NCBI GenBank assembly: GCA_900291925.1
Contig: UWYS01000003.1
Location: forward strand, 1-64,000
DNA: 64,000 nt
Origin: Thecaphora thlaspeos
Taxonomy: Eukaryota; Basidiomycota; Ustilaginomycetes; Urocystidales; Glomosporiaceae
Direction of reading: 5' to 3'
The notes beneath the pieces were generated by a model, which was given only the letters and a program-made list of their open reading frames with translations, was not told where the DNA came from and ran no database searches. The position numbers were made by a program, and so were the translations under genes. The stretch's first letter is position 1. Each line of letters begins with the position of its first letter. This document shows positions 10,619 through 20,996 of the stretch, one piece after another.

Positions 10619-11839
10619 ATGAGAAGACCGGAACACCTCGCTCCGCCAGAAATCTTTTACGGGGACGTAGAGGCAGGCAAGTACACCGCAAAGTGAGCCC
10701 CTCAACGCCCTGCCCGGTGGCCCCCTACCATCGCCGCCTCACGTCCCCGTTGCAACTTCGACTGACCATTTACCTTCTCGACTGCCACTCTTACCTGCCA
10801 CTCTTACCTGCCCCCATCCCGCCCCCAACGCCCCTAACAGCACCCGCGTACAGACTATCCAGGCAGAGATGACCGAGCGTGCTCTCGAGCTCCTCATTCT
10901 CCCAGACCACCGCAAGCCTGCCCTCCTCCTCGACATCGGCTGCGGATCCGGCCTCTCCGGCGAGATCCTCACAGAGTACGGACATGAGTGGGTGGGCATG
11001 GACATTTCGCCGTCCATGCTCGAAGTGGCGCTGGAGCGCGACACAGAGGGTGACATTATGCTCGCAGACGTAGGCCAGGGTTGCGGCTTCCGCGCTGGCA
11101 CCTTTGACGGCGCCATCAGGTGAGTGACTCTGTCGTCGGAACTTTGTCGTGCCCTTCGTTGTTCGTGCTGCCGCTGTTCTTGCTCGACTTGCAGGCCCAC
11201 TTCTGACCTCCTCTCCATGCCTTTCTCCCCTCGCCTCTGGCCCCGCTCCGCCGCGTGACAGTATCTCGGTGCTCCAGTGGCTGTGCAACGCCGACTCGAC
11301 CACTCACTCGCCCGCCGCGCGGCTCGCCACCTTCTTCACCACGCTGTACTCGTCGCTCTCGCGCGGTTCGCGCGCCGTGTTCCAGTTCTACCCGGAGAAC
11401 GACGAACAGGTGACGTTTATCATGTCGTTTGCAACAAAGGCGGGCTTCGGCGGCGGCCTGGTGGTCGACTTCCCCAACTCACGCAAAGCAAAGAAGTTCT
11501 ACCTCGTGCTCTGGGTCGGTGGCGAGATGAGCATCGGTCCCAACGGCCAGACGGCGAGGCAGGAGCTTCCACACAGACTCGTACACGACCACGAGGCAGC
11601 AGGGTCAGGTGGACCAGCGACGACGACGGACAAGGTCAAGTACGAGGCGAGGAGGACGGACAAGGCGAGAAAGGGAAAGAAGAAAAGCAAGAGCACAGAG
11701 TCGATAAAGGACTACATCTTACGGAAGAAGGAGCTCAACAGGCTCCGCGGCAAGGACGTGAGTAGGCCCTCGGCGCGCACGGCCGCCGAGAGAAAGGTCG
11801 AGACCAGCGCTGACTCTCTTTTCGTTTGTCCCTCTTCTC

Positions 11840-11886
<47 letters not shown>

Positions 11887-11997
11887 TCCTTCTCTCCCTA
11901 CGCTCGCTCTGGCCACTCGCGTTCCGCTGCCGCCGACGCTGTGCAGGTCCCGCGCGACTCGAAGTACACCGGCAGGAAGCGCAAGGACGCCTTCTGA
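10619..11997 (+). CDS. BUD23: Bud23, 18S rRNA (guanine-N7) methyltransferase
   Basis: Four exons: 10619-10692, 10841-11119, 11262-11757 and 11947-11997, 299 aa. The start MRRPEHLAPPEIFYG and the run KYTANTRVQTIQAEM across intron 1 match the Bud23/WBSCR22 family. SAM-binding motif I LLDIGCGSGLSGEIL and VGMDISPSML follow. The C-terminal WBS_methylT region is Lys-rich (KARKGKKKSKS) and ends VPRDSKYTGRKRKDAF. In yeast Bud23, with Trm112, makes m7G1575 in 18S rRNA and assists 40S export. Intron 3 carries a long (CT)n tract at about 11,840-11,882. All introns are GTGAG...AG and phases agree across every junction. Transcribed divergently from AFG1-DnaJ. Confidence 0.94.
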
Positions 11998-12475
11998 GTG
12001 CCGCCAGACTGTCCCAGCGTCGCCTTGCATCTGTTGTACCTGTATACCCAGCCTTGAGCGTCCCATCTCTCTTTGCTTGCCTCTGGTTATTTGCCTCTCT
12101 CTTTGGCCCTGGCACCCTGAATGCAGGGAGCCTTGTGGATTGTACTATGCAGCGTGGAAACGACATGCTGCTAGGTTGGACGTGGGACCAGCGTTCGTTT
12201 CTCGCATGACTGAGCCAAAGGGACGGCGAGCGTCGAAGTAAGTGTTGCGTGAAGCACGTGCGCGGCTCGATGAGCGGCAGATGTGGTCGCCCGTCTTCCG
12301 AAGAGGCGCGGGCCCGCACTGTCCTTTCTTCCGACACGATGCACGGTGTGTGGGCCTTGGTGCTTCACTCGTCACGTCCTTAGTCTCGCACCACCATCGC
12401 CTCTCCCTCCTTGCACCTACGAAGACCACGACCACGACCACGATCATCACCACCACCACCACCACGAACGACGTC
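11998..12475. other. Spacer BUD23-MDM12
   Basis: 478 bp holding the BUD23 3' end and the MDM12 promoter/5' UTR. A repetitive CAC/ACG microsatellite (about 12,424-12,466) lies immediately before the MDM12 ATG. The MDM12 frame is open upstream to 12,242, but those residues are not Mdm12-like. Confidence 0.5.
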
Positions 12476-14097
12476 ATGTCGCTCGACCTGGACTGGACGC
12501 TTCTAGACTCCTCCCTCTCCTCTCGCCTTCTCAGCACCATCAACCGCGCGCTGGAGAGCAGCGACTCGAAACGACCTTCCTTCCTGGGCGAGATTTGCAT
12601 CACCTCTCTCGAGTTTGGCTCGCATCCTCCCGACCTCACCATTCGGCATGTCGGGGATGTTTGGAGTGATTTCATCACGCATGATGATCTACCCCCCAGC
12701 AGCAGCAGCAGCGGCGGCGGCGGCGGCGGGTCTGATCTTCCTGTTCCGCCGATGAGGACGAGAAGAGGTCAAGATACCGCACGACCTCCCCAACCACCGC
12801 CGCCTCTCGATTCGCCAGAGGAGGGCGCGGAGATGCGATCGTACGCGCCGGATTTCGTCTCGCCCGGCTCGCTACCTCTTCGAAGCTACGTTCAGTTCAA
12901 CGATACCCTCCCGCCGCATCGCATCCAGGGACCCCCTAGCGTCTTTTCCCCGTCCCTCGTCAGCGGCGTCGGCGGGGGATCCACGCCGGGTCCCTTGCTC
13001 TTCTCACCCAGAATCAACCAGCAACACCAACAATGGAGTGCCGCTCTAGCATCGCGCGGCATCCGCGCGGCGGGCACGTCTACGCGGGCACCGTCACCTT
13101 CTGAACAGCACTCGCAACCGTTACCTTCACCTGGGTATTTCGGTCATTGGCAAGGAGGGAGAGGTGGTGGTGGTGGGTCGAGGAAGAGTAGTTGCGACGC
13201 TGCTTCGTCTTCGGTGGTGGGACGCGGTGGACCGGGTCCGATGTCGAGCGTTAGCAATGTCGTTCCGCGCCCGCACGCGGGTCATGCCGAGCGGGGTCGA
13301 GCGTCGTACGGCGCGGCGTCAGCGCGAACACATCCTGGTGCTCACTTTGGCGGAGCGATCTCATCACCCTTCACACGCGGTCAGCACAACATCGACGATC
13401 CCTCCACCACCCCCTGCTCCTCCTCCTCCGCCGCTGCAACGACACTACCTTCCCTCCAACTCCACTTCCATCTACACTGGCCAACGGCGACGTTCCGCCT
13501 AACGATCCAAACTTCCCTGCTGATCAACTACCCTTCACCAGCCTTTATGTCGCTGCCACTGCAGTTGAGCGTCACTGGTTTCGTACTACGATGCGGTCTC
13601 ATCCTCTCGCTCGAAGGGGAACGACGTCGTGCACACATCTGCCTCACTGAAGCGTCGGCCGACGAGGACGAGGAGGGGTCGGTGGGTTTGTCTTCGGAAG
13701 ATCTCATCGAATGCGGTGGTGCTGCAGCAGCGGGGAGAGCAGCAAGGTGGACCAGGAAGACGACGTATGGTTTCGATACGACACGGAGCACTACCGCCAC
13801 CGCCACCGCTACGGGAGCGAGAAAAGTGACGCCAGGTCAAAGTATCCTTCCCTCGTTGACATTCGAGAGCGAAGTGGGTCAATCGGACAAGCACGCACTC
13901 AAAAATGTCGGAAAGGTGGAAAAGTTCGTCGCGGAAGTGTTGAGGAAGGGCATCGAGGACGAGGTACGTTCCCATCGCCCCCCCCCCCCCCCACCCTTCT
14001 TTCTCGATGAGATGGCATTGTGCTGACGTTCGCCCTTGATCGTCTTGTACGGCTTCCGCGCAAGCTTAGCTCGTCTTTCCGAATTACTATACCCTAG
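12476..14097 (+). CDS. MDM12: Mdm12, SMP-domain subunit of ERMES
   Basis: Two exons (12476-13963, 14065-14097; intron GTACGT...GCAAG), 506 aa. The N terminus MSLDLDWTLLDSSLS is the conserved Mdm12 start. The SMP lipid-transfer domain is split by long low-complexity inserts (poly-Ser/Gly near residue 80, then Pro/Ser/Gly-rich sequence to about residue 330). It resumes with HFHLHWPTATFRLTIQ, LLINYPSPAFMSLPLQ and finally HALKNVGKVEKFV. Exon 2 adds only 10 residues (LSSSFRITIP). Mdm12 bridges Mmm1 in the ER to Mdm34 in the mitochondrial outer membrane and carries phospholipids. It is larger than the yeast protein (271 aa) because of the inserts. The intron contains a run of about 14 C. It converges on DRE2. 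Confidence 0.93.
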
Positions 14098-14412
14098 ACC
14101 TCCCGCCGCCTTCCAAGTAGGCTTCGCTTCGGCTGCGTCGTTCCCTCTCTGTCCACTTACTGTATACCCCATGGCTCACACGCCCCTACTCTCAGTTGTT
14201 GTCGTCGTAGCCGAAGGCACACCACCATGCCGACGGTCCGCAGCCTCTGCGGAGCAACCAATGAGTGTCGATTGCGCAGAACCGAGCGAGCATGCTTGGA
14301 GTACAAGCACGAGAGGACCTCCTCCTCGTCTCCACTTCACGCTAACCTGCAGCGAAGACGTGGCATCCCTCCGTCTCTCCAGGGACGGGCAAAGCATCGC
14401 ATTGCGACCGGC
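14098..14412. other. Convergent spacer MDM12/DRE2
   Basis: 315 bp between two 3' ends. No ORF or hairpin terminator recognised; presumably the 3' UTRs of both genes. Confidence 0.5.
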
Positions 14413-15605
14413 CTAGACGTCGACGTCGTCATCCATGCCTGCCGGGATCTCGACCTTCTGACCGGGCTCAAACGCCGGAAGGCCGAGGAAGGGACAGCTG
14501 CTACACCTGAATGCGTCGCCGAGGAAGCAGCTCCCGCAGCTACTCGTCGCGCCCTTTGTGTCGACCTGGATGCGCTTGACCGTTCTCGCGACGCCGTCCT
14601 TGCCAACAATCGTCTCTGTGATCTCTGTCCTCTTGCCGCCGCCGCCGCCACCGCCGCTCAAAGGGTCCGCGTTTGGCATGTCCATATCGTCGCCGTCGAG
14701 CTGGATGACTTCGCCCTGCATCTCGGCCTCCTGCAGCTCCTTGAGGCCGCACGTGCAGCCCTTGCATGCCTTCTTCTTGAGCGCCCCAGGTCCGACGTCG
14801 CAGTCCGGCCGCTTGACGGCGGTCGAAGGGACGAGGTCGGCGGCGGTCAGGAGCGAGGCGGGGTCGATCAGGCCGGCATCGCCGCCCGAGGGAGCGGGCT
14901 GGGTCGACCAGAGCGATGCCTTCTTGGCGCGCTCGCCGCCGCCCAGCTTGCGGCGCAGCGGAAGGGCACCACTTGTCGAGGAGGAGCCGGATGCGAGCGG
15001 ATCGGACGAGGCGGCAGCGTCGGACGACTTTGTCGCGGTGAGGAGGCCTGTGGAGGGGTCGACCTGGACATCGACAAAGCCGGCAATTGTCAGCTCACCG
15101 CGAACCTTGTTGGATGCGGCCGTGTCTAGGGGCTTGGAGAGCTCAATGACGATCTGACCGCTGGGACGGAGGGCGGTGTAGAGGAGCGAGAGGAGGACGG
15201 GTGACGAGGCGTCCGAGTAGGGGACCACGACGTGGGCCAGCGGGTAGGTTGAGGCGGGAAGAGCGGTCGCTGGCAGGAGGGTGAGAAGGGATGTGAGAAG
15301 GGGTCGTCAGTTTGAGAAGCTTTTGCATATTATCGCGTGATACGTCGTCCGATGGTGCGCTGCTCGGGGCGGGATGAAAGCTCACCTTGGTCGATGATGC
15401 GGTCGACCATGTGCATCTCTACCTGGCGCTGACCGCCGTGTCCGCACTTTTCCACTGCGTTCTGGTAAGCGCCGCTCTGTGCGGCAGCCATAGAGCCGAT
15501 GACGAGGACGCTTGCGCCTGCATCTACGTGTGTGGCGGACACGCTGCCGCTCGATGTGTGGGCGATGGGACCGCCGGTCGAGTCGCTGACGGCTGTAGGC
15601 GACAT
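14413..15605 (-). CDS. DRE2: Dre2/anamorsin (CIAPIN1), Fe-S cluster assembly protein
   Basis: Two exons (15605-15386 and 15269-14413; 116-bp intron), 358 aa. The N-terminal methyltransferase-like domain reads MSPTAVSD... VLVIGSMAAAQSG, then LAHVVVPYSD, LLYTALRPSGQIVIEL and an acidic/low-complexity linker. The C-terminal CIAPIN1 domain holds both cluster motifs: a CX2CXC element (KKKACKGCTCGLKE) and a CX2C-X7-CX2C element (CGSCFLGDAFRCSSC), then LGLPAFEPGQKVEIP. Dre2 accepts electrons from Tah18 at the first step of cytosolic Fe-S assembly and also occurs in the intermembrane space. The linker is longer than in yeast. The 5' region holds a (CCACCG)-like microsatellite at about 15,725-15,760. 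Confidence 0.94.
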
Positions 15606-17794
15606 GGTGGGCGGTGCAGGGTGGCGGGTGGCTGGTGGCTGGTGGCTGGTGGCTGCGGTGAGGTCTGCGGACGGGGAGTGGGGTCTATCGTCAAGTGGCG
15701 AGAGAGTAAGTGTGCGTGTATGGATGTGTGGCGGTGGCGGTGGTGGTGGTGGGACAGAGTGGGTGGTGGATGATGGTGAGGTGGGAGTGTGGGAGTAGTG
15801 GTGAGGGGTCGAGGCGTTATCTCCGGAACTTGGTGGGGGCTTCGGCTGACTCTGAGGGAAAAAAGTCGACTGAGTTACATACATATCTCAATAATCACGC
15901 GACGGCGCCGCCCCACCTCGTCTTCACTTTACTTAGGCCACAGCTGGGTGGCGTGGCGAAAAGGAGAAAGCGCCACCCTCCCAACCGCCCCCCTCCCCCC
16001 CAGCTCAGCCAGGAGCGCACCACGCTCGCACCGGCAGGAGCGCCGTCTAGGCGGCCGATCTACGAGCTCGGAGAGCGCCAATGCGTACAGAAGACCATCC
16101 ACTACTCCTGTTGCCTATGTAAAGTACTTGTTGCTGAGATAATAGCGCGGGCTGAGCATCGTCTGCAGCGCAGCCAAGCTGGGGCCAGCGCATTTGTAAG
16201 TCGCCTCCCTCTTTCCAGCGCTGCGCCGTCGGTGCGCAGGCCTTTTTGGAGTCACACAACACGCTCGCAATCGGGGGGGGGGGCGGGGGCTTCCGCATCC
16301 GCCTCCATCGGGCAAAGTCAAAGATCAGCTCGGATCCGGCGTATGACCGTCACGGCCGGGTTGCCGCCTGTTCGGTCGATGGGACGACGGCCAAGTGGAG
16401 CGCACCGGCGACCCTTTCTTTGGCCGGCCAGAGTCGCGCATTTGACGGCTGTCAATAGGGCGGGCGCCTCGGCGTTGGGTCATGCCGGACGGATCAAATT
16501 TTTGCTCGATCTTGTTCCGCTTGCAGACGCGCTAAAAAATGGCGCGAAATTCCATGAGCAAGGCAGCACCGAGCGCAATTGGCCGGCCGGCCGGCCGCCA
16601 CACAAAGGAACAGCTTCTCTCTGGCTACCTACAGCTATGCTCTTGACTCGATCGAGAACGCTCTTCAGTCGACTGTCGTAAGTAGCGTGCTTTAATCTAA
16701 GTGTCAATAGAGGCTGGTAGGCTGATGCTCCCTACCGTCGCCCTACATAGCAGTGCGATCTAGGAGTTCGCCTACAGTACTGAGCCTTGCCACGAGGGTG
16801 TCGAGGGATGGCCAAGGGGCCAGTCGGACGGCGTACTGTATCATCATTGGATGCTGCTTGGGTTTGCTTGGCCTGCAGGGGTGTCGTTCGACTCGGCGTG
16901 ACCGCTGGGGCGGGGGTACGCACGGTTGAAATCCATGCGAGAATCCTGCCGAGGGCCCCACCGCGATGCCTGGCTGGACCGGCCATATCGCGCGGTGGCA
17001 AAGTGCCCAACAGCGCAGCACACTGGCCGCCTGTCGAGCATGAGCGTAGACGTGGGCAGCCCCCATGCGAGCCCGGAAGAAAAGAAGAAAAAAAACAGAA
17101 AAAAAAAAACAAAAAAACTTTGCACATGGGTGCCGTCGCCATGCTACCGTCGGTCTAGACAGGCGGACTGCCTCCCCCGTATGTAACTACGTACCCCGCC
17201 AATCACGTCGCCCGGAAGAGGCAGACGACGTGGGGACTCCACGGGCCTCCGCATCCCTACAGTATGTACCAACGTCGCATCATTGAAGCCTCCGAGTGGC
17301 TTCCCGCCCCTCCCCCCGGACTCGACACGCACGACCATGTCTTGCCCGCCTCGCCTCGCTGACCTCGTCAACCTTTTACCCCGGCCCGACTCACAGCCAA
17401 CGTACTGTAACGTCCCGACCGTATGGGCTCTCGATTGGCCGGTCTAGCCCAGGAACGCCAGAGACCGAACAATGATGATCGCGCGCCGTCAATAAGGGGC
17501 TCCTCCACGCCCGGCTTTCCATAGTCCCGGAGCGAAGCGGGGACGAGTTTCTGCTACTGTATTATAACACGACAACTGTAAGTACGCAGCGTGATACCAG
17601 TTCCAACGGGTGTCACAGGCAGCATGGCAGGCGATAGACTAGCGTCGACCGCCCTCGACCGCCGCCGGGCGACTTTTATAAGAACATCTCTTTCCTTCGC
17701 CCCATATGTCGGTCATTCCCCCCTCCTACCCCACACTCTCCCTTCTTCAACTCCTGCCCCTTCCAACATCCTCCTCTCCTCTCGCACGCCACCG
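15606..17794. other. 2.2 kb gene-free region upstream of the MFS gene
   Basis: No ORF with recognisable or protein-like composition on either strand. It contains a poly-G tract (about 16,270), poly-A-rich sequence at 17,080-17,120, and five copies of the heptamer TACAGTA/TACTGTA (16,773; 16,834; 17,258; 17,403; 17,555). The last 200 bp should be the transporter promoter. No tRNA-like B box seen. Confidence 0.5.
17675..17682 (+). promoter_or_regulatory. TATA-like box of the MFS gene
   Basis: TTTATAAG lies about 115 bp upstream of the transporter ATG, and the rest of the leader is C/T-rich. The position suits a TATA element with a short 5' UTR. This is inference from position only. Confidence 0.45.
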
Positions 17795-19968
17795 ATGACC
17801 GCGACCGACCCGCAGACCTACACAGGTCCTTCCCCTGTCGCTGAGCTTAGGACGGAGCAGCAGTCTCCTCAGCACGACGACATGAACAGCTACGATGACG
17901 ACGAGGACAACAAGGAGAAGGCCGCTTTCGATACTGAGGCCACGACCGAGGCTCACATGACCACTGTCAAGCTCAATCAGGCCATCGGCAACGTCGACAC
18001 CGAGTCGGAGGAGTACAAGGTTCGGGAGAAGCGCCTCGTCCGTCGGATCGATCTCCAGCTCTTGGGCCCTCTAGTCCTGACGTACATCTGTAACTACATC
18101 GATAGGAACAACATCACGACGGAAATGGTGAGCTTCAGCTGGTTCCCAAGGTGGTTGCGAAGGTATAGAAGGTGGCGAGGAGATGGTTTGGTGGCGAGAA
18201 GGATGGCGAGCGCGGAGATTCCGCGCGGGGGAAAAAAAATCAGAAAAAAAAATGTGCTGTCCAAGAGCGCATACGCACGGACGCTGACGCCCCACCTCGT
18301 CCCTGCGCCTTATTCATGCTTCATCGACGACAAGACAATGGCTTCATCCGCGACCTCAACCTCACTAGCACACAGTACGCCACCTGCCTCTCGCTCCTCT
18401 ATGTCGGCTACATTTCGCTCCAGGTGAGTTTTTGTCGACGTCAGGACCTTGGCGGGGCGGGGCCGCGACCCTACCGTCCCCGTCTCGACTTTTCCACCGT
18501 CGCTCCTCGCTTCTGTGGCCCTCCTCCTGACTTCCCATCGTTCTCGCGCTTGTGGACCTCTTCAACTCCTCAGATCCCTTCCAACATCTTTATGACCAAG
18601 ATCGGCCGGCCCTCGCTCTACATTCCGGCCTGCGTGGCCGGCTGGGGCGCAGTCTCGGCGTGCACCGCCGCCTGCACAACGTTCGAGCAGGTAGCCGCAG
18701 TACGAGTCATCCTCGGCATGGTCGAGGCCTGCTTCTTTCCGGGCGCCCTCCTCCTCCTCTCGTGCTGGTACAAGAAGAGCGAACTCGCCACTCGCTCCGC
18801 CTTACTCTTTAGCGGATCGATCCTCTCCAACGCCTTCTCCGGTCTCATCAGTGCAGGCATCTTGAACAACATGGAAAACGTCGCAAACCTCAAGGCGTGG
18901 CAGTGGCTCTTCGTCCTCGAGGGCGCCATTACTGTGGCAATCGCGATCGCCGCCGTATTCATCCTTCCGGATTTCCCTCACAACTCGAAGTCTTTCAGCA
19001 TGGAAGACCGCGAATTCCTCGTCCGCCGCATGGCCCTGAACGCCGGTGAGTCGGACGTGCCCAGCGAGAGCGGCGGAGCGATCGAAGGCCTCGTCCTCTG
19101 CTTCAAGGACACGAAGGTCTGGACGCTTGCCTTCATGCTCACCACGGCGACCATTGGACTCGGCTTCAACCAATACATGCCGACGTTGACGCGCACCCTC
19201 TTCGACGAGAAGGTCAAGTCGCTCCTCATCACGGTCCCGATCTGGTTCTTTTCCTTTGTCATCTGCCTGCTCAACGGTATCCACTCGGACCGAAAGAAGG
19301 AGAGGACGTGGCACATTATTGGACCTCTTGTGAGTATTCGCTCGGCCTCGGCGTCGCGCATCGCATAACGGCCCCACCTCCTGACACCGTGACTGACCTT
19401 GTACCCTCCCATTTCTGTCTCTTCCTTCGTCTACCGGCATCGCTCCTAACTTCCACAGGCCGTCGGCTTCATCGGCTTCATCATCTCTACCGCAACCGCC
19501 AAGCTGGGCGCTCGATTCTTTGCCCTCTTCATCGAGGCGAGCTCGTACGCCGGATACACTTGCATTCTCGGCTGGATCGCGCCGTCGGTCCCTCGACCTT
19601 CGTACAAGCGAGCGATTTCGATCGCCTTCATCAACGCCTTCAGCCAGCTCGGCAACATCAGCGCCTCGTATGCCTGGTCAGCAAAGTGGAAGACGAGCTC
19701 GCCTTCCTACTGGCAGTCGAACGTCATCTCCCTCTCCATGTTTGTGGCTTGCATCCTGCTGGTGCTGTTCCACAGGCTAATGCTGCAGAGGGAGAACAGG
19801 AGGCTCGACATGGTGCGCGGCGTGGTTGGCACGCCGGCCGCCGGCGAGCAGGGCGAGGCAAAGTTCCCCGTCATCGACGACGAGGAAGTCGAAGGTGTCG
19901 CGGCGCAGCAGAATATCTCGATGCAGCAGGCTATGATGGCCAGGGCAAACTTTAGGTACATGCTTTAA
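17795..19968 (+). CDS. MFS transporter, Dal5/Tna1-like anion:cation symporter family
   Basis: Four exons; the three 3' ones read cleanly: exon 2 to 18423, exon 3 18574-19329, exon 4 19459-19968. Exon 1 (17795-18127) ends VLTYICNYIDRNNITTEM before GTGAGC. The product is about 560 aa with about 12 membrane segments. A hydrophilic, acidic N terminus of about 80 residues precedes TM1 (QLLGPLVLTYICNYIDRNN). LSLLYVGYISLQ|IPSNIFMTKIGRPS then gives the family's signature second helix and loop. The family moves organic anions such as allantoate, nicotinate or pantothenate; the substrate cannot be told. Odd point: no acceptor for intron 1 joins exon 1 (phase 0) to the NGFIRDLNLTSTQYA frame near 18,330 in phase. 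CAAG at 18,327 is off by one. A one-base error, a missed micro-exon or an unusual donor may exist. Confidence 0.88.
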
Positions 19969-20996
19969 GGGATTGCGCCTCGGTATTAGTAGGTTACACG
20001 CTGCCTTTTGTCGGTGACGACGAGAACGCAGCTGGCGACACACTTTGTAACGATTTATTTGCTCTTTTTGCACGGAACGATTTCACGCAATGCATTCTTC
20101 ACGACTTCTATCGGTGCGGCGTCGTCTCGAGCAGCTCCATCGTTGATGGGTGGATTTCAAAGGCAAGGAGCATTGGCCCTCCTCCAGTCCCTTTTGTAGG
20201 ACTTCTTCATCTGCGACGCCACATTGCGTTGTGCCGGCATGAGGGTGAGTTAAGCGGATGGAGACGCATAGACGTAGCTAAGTGTCGCAGGGAGGCACGC
20301 AGACAGCACCTGCCCATTTCCGCCCTCCGCCTGCCCAGCGCCTCTTCCGACCTTGATCTTCCTTGCCAACGAGAGCGCTGATAATAGCGACAATCACAAA
20401 AATTCGATTCCGTGCAGGCTGAGCCTGCAAGAGGTCAGTGACGCTGTGCAAAGCCGCACAGACAGACGGCGCGTGTGTTTGGTCGAAGAAGATACATAGA
20501 TGAACGATGGCATTTACGATGACGTAGGAGCGAGAGTGAGGAGTAACATGTCGATGACGAGGCCGGAATACGATACGGTAAGATACAATCATGAATACGA
20601 AACGGATCAAATGTGAGCAATAAATGACGGTGAAGAGATGTGTACGAGGGATGTCTCTCGGCAAGTATGCGACGCGTGCGTAGGGCGCGTCGGTCTGGGT
20701 GATTGGCTGAGGCACCCGGCCTCATCTCGAGCCCGGCTCAGCCCTGCTCCCATCTTCTCCATCTCTCCCTGTCGTCGCCCGCAGGGCATCCTTGTTTTCC
20801 CGCCCGCCCTCCCTGCTGCTTGTCGCTCTTCCCGCGCTAGACCGACACGCCGGTTCTTACGGCGTGTCGGGAGCCCTTCAGAGCTCAGGTCATGCTGGCC
20901 TGCCCGCAATTGATATGTTCCCTCTCTCCCTCTCCCGTGCGTGCGTCGGCCAATCAACGGGACCTTTCTATAGCAAGAGGGATGTGTTCGCGTGGC
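19969..20996. other. Convergent spacer MFS/HypX-like gene
   Basis: 1.03 kb between two 3' ends. Short ORFs here look like noise. No repeat or RNA gene recognised. Confidence 0.5.
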
